Of a stretch of DNA of 6,060 nt, positions 1 through 6,039 are shown piece by piece (position 1 is the stretch's first letter; each line of letters begins with the position of its first letter). The translations under genes and the position numbers were made by a program. The stretch is from positions 1 to 6,060 of the forward strand of contig JAJQGZ010000033.1 of assembly GCA_021200075.1 (NCBI GenBank). Reading direction: 5' to 3'. The notes below the pieces were generated by a model. The model worked only from the letters and a program-made list of their open reading frames with translations, had not been told where the DNA came from and searched no databases. The DNA comes from Clostridiales bacterium. GTDB lineage: Bacteria > Bacillota > Clostridia > Oscillospirales > Acutalibacteraceae.

Positions 1-106
1 GCTAAAGCATTTGTATCCTGCAATCGAAATGTAAAACCTTAGTCAGGACAGAGTAGTACAAAATATAAATTAATTTGGCGTGGTTATGGGTACTTTATCG
101 ACAGCC

Positions 107-138
107 AAAAAAAGGATAGCCGAAAAAGCTATCCTTTT
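107..138. terminator. Bidirectional rho-independent terminator
   Basis: An 11-bp perfect inverted repeat (AAAAGGATAGC at 110-120, GCTATCCTTTT at 128-138) encloses a 7-nt loop. Read on the - strand the stem is followed by seven T (complement of A at 107-113), a strong intrinsic terminator. Read on the + strand the T-tract is TTTTCCTT. It could end a + strand gene entering from the left. It is also the first terminator met by transcripts leaving sigF leftwards, because none lies between sigF and the convergent regulator gene. Confidence 0.85.
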
Positions 139-200
139 CCTTATAACATCGTGCCCACAATACAACGAAAATAAGCATTTAATTTTCACTTCTCTGCAAT

Positions 201-221
201 TATAATCTTTAGCTGATTATA
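201..221. promoter_or_regulatory. Palindrome overlapping a TATAAT box (possible operator)
   Basis: TATAATC (201-207) and GATTATA (215-221) form a perfect 7-bp inverted repeat with a 7-nt spacer. The left arm contains a perfect TATAAT -10 hexamer. The matching -35 position (178-183, TTTAAT) is poor. It lies about 95-115 bases upstream of the XRE regulator, so an autoregulatory operator is possible, but AT-rich DNA produces such repeats by chance. A second -10-like TATACT at 291-296 would give a transcript starting almost at the ribosome binding site. Confidence 0.25.
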
Positions 222-314
222 TGGTACATTATATCACATATTGCGATATTTGTCAACATCACATTTCGAGATAATTTAAAATAATTCGCATATACTACTA
301 TGAGGGGCGTTGTT

Positions 315-521
315 ATGCGAATTAGGGATTTACAAGAGGACAATGATTTAAAACAAAGAGATATAGCGGCAATTTTAAATGTAAAGCAAAATACCTATTC
401 ACAATATGAAACCGAAAAAAGAGAAATACCGATTGCTTTACTTTGCCGGCTTGCCGATTATTATGCGACGAGTGTTGACTATATTTTGGGAAGAACCGAC
501 ATACAAGAGCCATACAAATAA
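315..521 (+). CDS. Small XRE (Cro/C1-type) helix-turn-helix regulator
   Basis: A 68-aa protein made up almost entirely of one Cro/C1-type helix-turn-helix domain. Visible features are the opening RIRDLQEDNDLKQ, the helix-turn-helix core DIAAILNVKQNTYSQYETEKREIP (about residues 16-39) and the family-typical end LADYYATSVDYILGR. Proteins of this kind are single-domain DNA-binding repressors, usually dimeric and often autoregulated; the target here is unknown. I chose ATG 315 over the in-frame ATG at 300 because AGGGG at 303-307 lies 7 bases before it, and residues upstream of 315 are outside the conserved domain. The gene converges on sigF, with 7 bases between the two stop codons. No toxin, phage or transposase partner is visible. 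The family call is secure; the role is unknown. Confidence 0.85.
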   Translation: MRIRDLQEDNDLKQRDIAAILNVKQNTYSQYETEKREIPIALLCRLADYYATSVDYILGRTDIQEPYK

Positions 522-528
522 TTGATAT

Positions 529-1182
529 TCAAATTAAACTGCGGAGTTTAAGTAGTATTGCTTTTCCTTTTCTCGATATCTGAACCAGCGATACGCCGAG
601 TACTTTTGCGGTTTGAGACTGAGTACAGCCTTTATAATAGCGCATATTGATTATTGTCTGCTCATTTTCATCTAAGTGAGAAATAAGCTGATTCACGGAA
701 ATTTGGTCAAAAAAGCCAATCGCTTTCGTCAACGGGTATATCAATGGTTTCTTTTCCGTCTTCACCCGATGAATTCAAGGAAATCATCAGATTGATAACA
801 TTAAGAATCTGTGCGGTTTCCTCTTGTGGCAATTAAGAAGCTCGGAAAGCTCGCTTATTGTTGGCTCTCTGAGTTCACGCTTTGCGAATCTGTCTCTGAG
901 CGACTGAGCTTTTATTGCCTTTTCTTTAAGGGAACGGGTTACTTTTATTGCTCCTCCGTCTCTGAATATTCTTCGTATTTCTCCCATTATAATGGGTACA
1001 GCATATGTTGAAAATGCAAAGCCTTTTGATTCGTCAAAATTATCTACTGCTTTTATCAATCCGACACAACCGCTTTGGAATAAATCCTCGTAATCAGCTC
1101 CCCTGCCCTTAAATCTTTTTGCAATAGAATGGACAAGACCGATATTTGATTCAATCATCTCGTCCCTGGAGCTTTTTACCAT
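529..1182 (-). pseudogene. sigF: RNA polymerase sigma-F factor (sigF/spoIIAC), two frameshifts
   Basis: Early forespore sigma factor, the third gene of the spoIIA operon; when freed from SpoIIAB it directs core RNA polymerase to forespore promoters. It reads in three pieces: 787-1182 gives region 2 (DLFQSGCVGLIKAVDNFD, FSTYAVPIIMGEIRR, RDGG) and part of region 3; a middle piece (PQEETAQILNVINLMISL, then IPVDESDWLF) lies in another frame; and 529-765 gives region 4 with its helix-turn-helix (TQSQTAKVLGVS). Repair needs one base added near 831-832 and one removed from the A6 run at 709-714 (+ strand), giving 217 aa. B. subtilis sigma-F is 255 aa; the shortfall is mostly N-terminal. ATG 1182 has GAGGG 9 bases upstream and overlaps spoIIAB by 7 bases. 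In region 4.2 the usual SQVQ reads SLVQ and the usual Glu after SR-x is Gly. SigG is a less likely identity given the SpoIIAA/AB neighbours. Confidence 0.85.
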
Positions 1183-1613
1183 TTAGCCTTTCCCTCTATT
1201 TTTTTGATCAAAGTAACGGTTGTACCCTTTCCTTTTTCCGAGTATACTTTTACCCTTATCGCAAAAGCTTTCCGTAACCGTAAAGCCGAGACCGGCTCTG
1301 TCGCCCTCCCCTGTTGTAAAAGCGGCGTCATTGCCTGTTCAATATTTTCAATTCCGCATCCCTTATCCTTGACGGTAAATTTTATATTATTCTTATCGTC
1401 AATTACACCTGTTAAAAATATTTTGCCGTATGTATCTTTATATGCGTGAACAATACAGTTTGTAACTGCTTCGCTTATTGCGGTTTTTATATCAGCAATT
1501 TCCTCAAGATTTGGATCAAGCGGTGTTACAAATGCTGAAACCACAACTCGGGTAAAACATTCGTTTATGCTTTTGCTGTCAATAGTCATTTTAAATTCAT
1601 TTATTTTCTTCAT
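1176..1613 (-). CDS. spoIIAB: Anti-sigma-F factor SpoIIAB (serine kinase), internally frame-shifted segment
   Basis: SpoIIAB binds sigma-F and holds it inactive, and is also an ATP-dependent kinase that phosphorylates SpoIIAA. The 145-aa frame is open throughout. It shows a GHKL-type ATP site: N box SEAVTNCIVHAY (47-58) and G1 box DKGCGI (83-88). Residues 99-120 are garbled as written. A missing base in the A4 run at 1318-1321 and an extra base in 1253-1255 put that stretch out of frame. The other frame reads FTTGEGDRAGLGFTVTESF, restoring the ATP lid, a conserved Arg and the GLGF (G2) motif. As written the protein should not bind ATP normally. I chose ATG 1613 over ATG 1616 because AAGGAG (1621-1626) then sits 7 rather than 4 bases away. 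It overlaps spoIIAA by 17 bases and sigF by 7, typical of translational coupling. Confidence 0.88.
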   Translation of the reverse strand: MKKINEFKMTIDSKSINECFTRVVVSAFVTPLDPNLEEIADIKTAISEAVTNCIVHAYKDTYGKIFLTGVIDDKNNIKFTVKDKGCGIENIEQAMTPLLQQGRATEPVSALRLRKAFAIRVKVYSEKGKGTTVTLIKKIEGKAKW

Positions 1614-1933
1614 CATCGGACTCCTTAATATCTGCTATTCTTCCCAAACCGGTAAGCTCCATAATCTTTTTAGTTTGGCGGTTTACATTTTTAACTTCAA
1701 GCGTATTTTTGGGAGCAATCCCCTGTAAAAGTCTGTATCTGCCCATTACAAGACCTATTCCGGAGGAATCCATAAATGTCACATTTCTGAAATCAATTAT
1801 CAAATGCTTCGGCTTTTTATAGCTTACGGTGCTGTCTATTTTTTTCTCTGACATCGGCGGCGGTGTGGTGGTCTATTTCGCCGATAAGATATGCTATAAC
1901 AACGCTTTTGCTTGCTTCGATAGTAACATTCAT
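1597..1933 (-). pseudogene. spoIIAA: Anti-anti-sigma factor SpoIIAA, one frameshift
   Basis: A STAS-domain anti-anti-sigma factor. In its unphosphorylated form it captures SpoIIAB and releases sigma-F; SpoIIAB inactivates it by phosphorylating a serine. The start at 1933 has GGAGTG (1940-1945) 6 bases upstream and reads MNVTIEASKSVV...GEIDHHTAADVREK. The frame then ends after eight codons because of a seven-A run in the message (+ strand T at 1839-1845). Removing one A joins it to IDSTVSYKKPK..., giving 111 aa (B. subtilis 117 aa). The kinase target is visible in FMDSSGIGLVMGRYR; Ser56 aligns with the B. subtilis phosphoserine. An ATG at 1854 opens the downstream part as an 85-aa frame, but that lacks the first STAS strand and has no good ribosome binding site, so I treat it as an artefact of the frameshift. 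Confidence 0.87.
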
Positions 1934-1945
1934 CTTTTTCACTCC

Positions 1946-1990
1946 AAAAAAATAATACCAATCTGCAAGTAATAATAGTAGATTGGTATT
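1946..1990 (-). terminator. Terminator-like hairpin between folC and spoIIAA
   Basis: AATACCAATCT and AGATTGGTATT (1980-1990 and 1954-1964 on the + strand) are a perfect 11-bp inverted repeat with a 15-nt loop. On the - strand it is followed by ATTTTTTT (1946-1953). This has the form of an intrinsic terminator for valS-folC, though the stem is AT-rich and may be leaky. Unusually, the T-tract runs straight into the GGAGTG ribosome binding site of spoIIAA, leaving no room for a promoter after it. Confidence 0.75.
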
Positions 1991-1994
1991 AAAT

Positions 1995-2022
1995 ATTTTA
2001 TCGAAATTTGTATCACAGTAAA
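1995..2022 (-). promoter_or_regulatory. Weak possible promoter for spoIIAA inside the folC end
   Basis: On the - strand TTTACT (2017-2022) and TAAAAT (1995-2000) are spaced 16 bases apart and match the sigma-A hexamers 4/6 and 5/6. Initiation would fall about 1988, so the hairpin at 1954-1990 would form the very 5' end of the message. I saw no good sigma-H promoter, which B. subtilis uses for spoIIA. The match is weak in AT-rich DNA. Confidence 0.25.
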
Positions 2023-3110
2023 TCTTTTCTTACATCTCTTGCAAGGTAAAATGAACCGCATATTAAAAGAAAGTCATAATCGCTTACTTTTACGGCATCG
2101 TGCGGATTGTCAACAACCGTAACATCCGAACAATAACAAGAAGCAATTTCACGCAATTTATCAGCACTTATGGAACGGTGGTTGGATGGCGTTGTGGTTA
2201 TTATTTTTTTGCAATGAGGTGCAATTATTTTAAGGTAAGTACGAATATCTTTATCCTGCATCATACCGATTACCGCAGTTATATTTTTGTTAGGCAAACT
2301 GCTTTCAAGAGCTAATGCACCATCGGGATTATGAGCTCCGTCAAGCATAATATTTTGAGAAATATATTCCTGCCGTGCCGGAAGAAGCGGCACGACAATT
2401 TTATTTTTCAACCCAAGAGCTGACAGGGAGGTCTTTACCGTTTCAATGTTATTTTTATAATAATTCCCCTTATCTGGAACATTAATCAAAGTTGAACTCG
2501 TTTTTCTGCACTTATTTTCAAAAACAGCGTATGTTTTGGGGTTTGGATAAAGGACAAGTGGAGTATTGCGTTTTATAATTCCCGCTTTTTGAACGGCAAT
2601 ATCATCAATCGTTTTACCGAGGAAATTTGTATGGTCGAGAGAAACAGAAGCTATAACAGTAAGCTCGGGTTTTGAAACGACATTTGTACTGTCATTCTCA
2701 CCGCCCATTCCGCATTCTATAACCGCATAGTCCACACGGTTGTCAAAAAAATATTTGTAAGCAATTGCGGTTATAAGCTCAAATTCCGTAGTATCAAACG
2801 ATGAATATTTCTCAACATATTCTGAAAAAATATCCTCGGGAATATAATCTGAATTAATTTGTATCTGTTCCCTGTAATCAATTACCCACGGAGAAGTGAA
2901 AAGACCGACTTTATAGCCTTGACTTTCAATACTTTTTGCAAGAATTGATGCAACGGTTCCTTTTCCGTTTGTTCCTGCAATGTGAATTACATTTATTTTA
3001 TCCTGAGGATTACTCATTTCACCGAGAAGTTTATAAATACGCTCAAGCCCCGGCTTTATGCCGAGGCTTTGCTTTTTTATTATTATTTCAAGTACGTCTG
3101 AATATTTCAT
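2013..3110 (-). CDS. folC: Folylpolyglutamate synthase / dihydrofolate synthase (compact form)
   Basis: A cytoplasmic Mur-ligase-family ATP enzyme that adds glutamate to folates, and in many bacteria to dihydropteroate as well. Motifs in order: P-loop GTNGKGTV (46-53), FTSP (71-74), ECGMGGENDSTN (132-143), SLDHTNFLG (157-165), KAGIIK (175-180) and the C-terminal domain entry DGAHNPDG (257-264). At 365 aa it is about 55-60 residues shorter than the usual 420-430. The loss falls at about residues 200-250, between the central and C-terminal domains, where the usual L-x-G-x-H-Q-x-x-N-A stretch is reduced to NYYKNNIETVKTSLSALG. The frame is continuous there, so this is not a frameshift. ATG 3110 shares one base with the valS stop (TAATG) and has no strong ribosome binding site, suggesting translational coupling. 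Whether it also has dihydrofolate synthase activity cannot be told from sequence. Confidence 0.92.
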   Translation of the reverse strand: MKYSDVLEIIIKKQSLGIKPGLERIYKLLGEMSNPQDKINVIHIAGTNGKGTVASILAKSIESQGYKVGLFTSPWVIDYREQIQINSDYIPEDIFSEYVEKYSSFDTTEFELITAIAYKYFFDNRVDYAVIECGMGGENDSTNVVSKPELTVIASVSLDHTNFLGKTIDDIAVQKAGIIKRNTPLVLYPNPKTYAVFENKCRKTSSTLINVPDKGNYYKNNIETVKTSLSALGLKNKIVVPLLPARQEYISQNIMLDGAHNPDGALALESSLPNKNITAVIGMMQDKDIRTYLKIIAPHCKKIITTTPSNHRSISADKLREIASCYCSDVTVVDNPHDAVKVSDYDFLLICGSFYLARDVRKDLL

Positions 3111-5746
3111 TATTTACCGAGAGTTTCCAAGGTCTTTTTGATATTTGCGGTTTTTTTTTCAAGCTTTTGAGCGTCGGCACGATTTTGCTCAACAACCTTT
3201 TGCGGCGCTTTATTTACAAAACCTGGATTTGAAAGCTTCTTGTTTATGAAATCAAGCTTATCCTGTGCTTGGGAAAGCTCCTTTTCAAGATGCTTTCTTT
3301 CCGCTTCAAAATCTATGAGCTGACCGAGCGGTATATAAACTCTTGCGTCATTGGTTATAATCGTAACAACATTGCCGTTATCAAGTTCACTAAATGAAGT
3401 ATCTGTTATAACTTCGCTTACACAAGCAAGACGCTTTATGAAATCCGAACCCATATTGAACACTTCGGTATCCTGTGATTCAATATAAACAGTAGATTTT
3501 TTACTCGGCGGAATGTTCATTTCGGATCTGCGGTTACGAATACCACGGATAACGGACATAATTTTTTCCATTTTAGCTTCTTCCTCGTCAAAAGAAAGAG
3601 AACTGTCATATTCCGTCCACTTTGAAATAACAAGCGCATCTTCACTGTGAGGAATAGCCTGATAAATTTCTTCCGTGATAAAAGGCATAAACGGATGCAA
3701 AAGCTTTAAAATATCCGTAAGAACATATAGAAGAGTGGAAATAGCTGTTTTCTTTGCATCTTCGTTATCGCCTTGCAGACGAATTTTTGCAATTTCAATA
3801 TACCAATCGCAAAATACATCCCAGATGAAATCATAAAGCTTTTGAATTGCAATACCTATCTCGAATTTTTCAAGATTATCTGTAACTTCCTTAGCAAGAG
3901 AATTAACTTTTGAAACTATCGATTTATCCTCAATTGCCAAATCGTAGGGAAGACCGCAGTATTTAAAATCATCTGTTAAATACATAAGAACAAAACGAGC
4001 GGCATTCCAAAGCTTATTGGCAAAATTCCTTGACGCTTTTACTTTATCGCCGGAAAAACGCATATCATTACCCGGTGAATTACCTGTAGCAAGAGTAAAC
4101 CTGAGAGCATCAGCGCCGTATTCATCGATGATTTCAAGCGGGTCAATACCGTTTCCGAGCGATTTGCTCATCTTTCTTCCCTGACTGTCACGAACAAGTC
4201 CGTGGAGCAAAACGGTATCAAACGGAACTTTTCCCATATGCTCAATACCGGAAAAAATCATTCTCGCAACCCAGAAGAAAATTATGTCATATCCGGTAAC
4301 AAGAGTATTCGTCGGATAAAAATATTTAAGCTCCTGAGTATCGTCGGGATAACCGAGAGTTGAAAACGGCCAAAGCGCCGAAGAAAACCAAGTATCGAGC
4401 GTATCCGGATCCTGCTTGATATTTTTACTTCCGCAATGACGACAGCACTGAGCATCCTCTTTGGATACCGTAACCTCACTGCAATCCTCACAGTACCACG
4501 CCGGAATTCTGTGTCCCCACCAAAGCTGACGGGAAATGCACCAGTCCTTGATATTTTCCATCCAGTGATAATATATTTTATCAAATCTCTCCGGTACAAA
4601 TTTGACCTCACCGTTTTTAACAGCTTCAACGGCAGGCTCTGCAAGCGGCTGCATTTTAACAAACCACTGCTTTGAAAGCCTCGGCTCAATAGAAGTGTGG
4701 CATCTGTAGCAGGTACCTACATTATGATTGTAGTCCTCGGTTTCTATAAGCGCACCCTCCGCTTCCAAGTTCTTAACAATTTCTTTACGGCATTCGTACC
4801 TGTCCATACCGCTGTATTTACCCCAGCCGTCGGCAATATGCCCATCGTCAGTCATAACATCTATAATTTCGAGATTATGCCTAAGCCCTACCTCGTAATC
4901 GTTGGGATCGTGAGCCGGAGTTATTTTAACAACGCCTGTACCGAATTCAATATCAACATATTCATCCGCAATAACGGAAATTTCCCTGTGAACAATCGGG
5001 AGAATGAGTGTTTTGCCGATTAAATCTTTATATCTTTCGTCATCGGGATTAACCGCTACTGCCGTATCGCCGAGCAAGGTTTCGGGTCTTGTTGTAGCAA
5101 GCTCAACATAGCCGGTACCGTCCTTAAACGGATAGCGTAAATGCCAAAAATGCCCTGCCTGATCTTCATATTCCACCTCGGTATCGGAAATGGTTGTGTG
5201 GCAATGCGGACACCAATTTACCATTCTCTTGCCTTGGTAAATCAATCCCTTTTCATAAAGATTTACAAATACTTCCCTTACTGCTTTTGAACATCCCTCG
5301 TCCATAGTAAAGCGTTCTCTGTCCCAATCGCAGGAGGAACCTAATTTTTTAAGCTGTTCAATAATACGAGAACCATATTGATCTTTCCAAGCCCATGCTC
5401 TTTCAAGGAAGCCGTCCCTACCTATATCCTCTTTTGTGACGCCCTCGCTTCGCATAGCTTCAACAATCTTTGCTTCCGTAGCAATTGAAGCATGGTCGGT
5501 TCCGGGAAGCCAAAGTGTCTCGTACCCCTGCATACGCCTGAAACGGACAAGAATATCCTGAAGAGTATTATCAAGAGCATGACCCATATGAAGCTGCCCG
5601 GTAATATTCGGAGGCGGAATGACGATGGCATACGGCTTTTTATCCGGATTTACCTCTGCGTGAAAATATTTATTATCACACCAAAATTTGTATATACGAT
5701 CTTCTACCTCGTTCGGATTATACTGTTTTGCAAGTTCCTTTGCCAT
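3110..5746 (-). CDS. valS: Valyl-tRNA synthetase
   Basis: A cytoplasmic class Ia synthetase that joins valine to tRNA-Val using ATP and hydrolyses Thr-tRNA-Val. The 878 aa match the usual length. Visible are PPPNITGQLHMGH, containing the HIGH-type motif (53-56); the CP1 editing domain with TTRPETLLGD (218-227); cysteine pairs CPHC (179-182), CYRC (346-349), and CEDC with CRHC (419-438) that look zinc-binding; KMSKS (525-529); an anticodon-binding helical domain; and the C-terminal coiled coil typical of ValRS (from about residue 805). I chose ATG 5746 because GGGGG (5755-5759) lies 8 bases upstream. An in-frame TTG at 5761 would overlap that site. It is first in a valS-folC operon and is preceded by a T-box leader, so expression should rise when uncharged tRNA-Val accumulates. 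Nothing appears broken. Confidence 0.98.
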   Translation of the reverse strand: MAKELAKQYNPNEVEDRIYKFWCDNKYFHAEVNPDKKPYAIVIPPPNITGQLHMGHALDNTLQDILVRFRRMQGYETLWLPGTDHASIATEAKIVEAMRSEGVTKEDIGRDGFLERAWAWKDQYGSRIIEQLKKLGSSCDWDRERFTMDEGCSKAVREVFVNLYEKGLIYQGKRMVNWCPHCHTTISDTEVEYEDQAGHFWHLRYPFKDGTGYVELATTRPETLLGDTAVAVNPDDERYKDLIGKTLILPIVHREISVIADEYVDIEFGTGVVKITPAHDPNDYEVGLRHNLEIIDVMTDDGHIADGWGKYSGMDRYECRKEIVKNLEAEGALIETEDYNHNVGTCYRCHTSIEPRLSKQWFVKMQPLAEPAVEAVKNGEVKFVPERFDKIYYHWMENIKDWCISRQLWWGHRIPAWYCEDCSEVTVSKEDAQCCRHCGSKNIKQDPDTLDTWFSSALWPFSTLGYPDDTQELKYFYPTNTLVTGYDIIFFWVARMIFSGIEHMGKVPFDTVLLHGLVRDSQGRKMSKSLGNGIDPLEIIDEYGADALRFTLATGNSPGNDMRFSGDKVKASRNFANKLWNAARFVLMYLTDDFKYCGLPYDLAIEDKSIVSKVNSLAKEVTDNLEKFEIGIAIQKLYDFIWDVFCDWYIEIAKIRLQGDNEDAKKTAISTLLYVLTDILKLLHPFMPFITEEIYQAIPHSEDALVISKWTEYDSSLSFDEEEAKMEKIMSVIRGIRNRRSEMNIPPSKKSTVYIESQDTEVFNMGSDFIKRLACVSEVITDTSFSELDNGNVVTIITNDARVYIPLGQLIDFEAERKHLEKELSQAQDKLDFINKKLSNPGFVNKAPQKVVEQNRADAQKLEKKTANIKKTLETLGK

Positions 5747-5760
5747 AGTTACATCCCCCA

Positions 5761-5804
5761 AAAATAAAATAAAAAGCTCTCATCTCATAATATGAGACGA
5801 AAGC
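5761..5804 (-). terminator. T-box regulated terminator upstream of valS
   Basis: On the - strand GCUUUCGUCUCAU (5804-5792) pairs with AUGAGAUGAGAGC (5788-5776) over 13 bp, including two G-U wobbles, around an AUU loop. It is followed by UUUUUAUUUUAUUUU. The 5' arm shares 5802-5793 with the T-box antiterminator, making this the default off structure. It ends just before the GGGGG ribosome binding site of valS. Confidence 0.92.
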
Positions 5805-6004
5805 AAAATTCCGTGGTACCACTCAAATTGCGCCGTAAAGCGCCACTTAAATCTTTAACGCAGATATACGGATAACGCTACTTGATTTCACATTATCGGC
5901 TCGAAAGCTACCTTCGCCTATCTTTTCTGTATTCTTGCACCTGACGAATACTCTCTGAAAGAAAAGAACTAAGCTACTCCTCTTTGTTACAGCCGTTAAA
6001 TATT
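5762..6004 (-). ncRNA. T-box riboswitch, valine-specific, controlling valS
   Basis: A leader of about 240 nt with the hallmarks of a T-box. The distal Stem I hairpin (5929-5951) has a 6-bp stem and a GGUG-containing loop. The specifier is probably GUA (5911-5909, within GAAGGUAGC), a Val codon that would pair with a UAC anticodon. The T-box bulge UGGUACC (5821-5815) supplies UGGU to pair with the ACCA end of tRNA-Val. The antiterminator is UGAG, the bulge, ACGGAA, loop UUUUGC, UUUCGU, CUCA (5825-5793). Its 3' strand is also the 5' arm of the terminator at 5776-5804, so the two are mutually exclusive. Uncharged tRNA-Val should stabilise the antiterminator and allow readthrough into valS-folC. 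The T-box call is strong; the exact specifier register is inferred from gene context. Confidence 0.93.
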
Positions 6005-6010
6005 GAGTTA

Positions 6011-6039
6011 ATATTAACAAAAATTCATTCTATTGTCAA
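6011..6039 (-). promoter_or_regulatory. Sigma-A-type promoter of the valS T-box operon
   Basis: On the - strand a perfect TTGACA (6034-6039) is followed after 17 bases by TAATAT (6011-6016, 4/6 to TATAAT). Initiation would fall near 6004, about 250 bases before valS ATG and at the start of the T-box RNA. Position, spacing and the perfect -35 box make it convincing. Confidence 0.8.

Larger units (their letters stand above)
1..299. other. Intergenic region, no gene recognised
   Basis: No supported coding sequence. On the + strand the first 13 codons (1-42, ending in TAG) are open and could be the tail of a gene entering from the left, but the peptide (AKAFVSCNRNVKP) is not recognisable. A short open frame crosses the hairpin at 107-138, but it has no ribosome binding site and is better explained as chance. 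From about 139 to 299 the DNA is strongly AT-rich and serves as leader or promoter region for the regulator at 315. The only structures I could support are the terminator hairpin and a small palindrome, listed separately. Confidence 0.6.

Noticed and set aside
79..200. Short + strand open frame (starting near GVVMGTLSTAKK) across the hairpin
   Set aside because: No ribosome binding site, and it runs through a perfect terminator stem; coding potential is not supported.
300..314. Upstream in-frame ATG for the XRE gene
   Set aside because: It adds MRGVV outside the domain, and its own sequence contains the AGGGG ribosome binding site that fits ATG 315.
1597..1854. An 85-aa SpoIIAA beginning at ATG 1854
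   Set aside because: It lacks the first STAS strand, which is encoded in the adjacent frame from 1933 behind a proper ribosome binding site.
4282..5023. Long open frames opposite or out of phase with valS
   Set aside because: They are shadows of the strongly conserved valS frame and show no family motifs or ribosome binding sites.
5747..5761. TTG start for valS giving five extra residues
   Set aside because: It overlaps the GGGGG ribosome binding site; ATG 5746 has correct spacing and a normal ValRS start.
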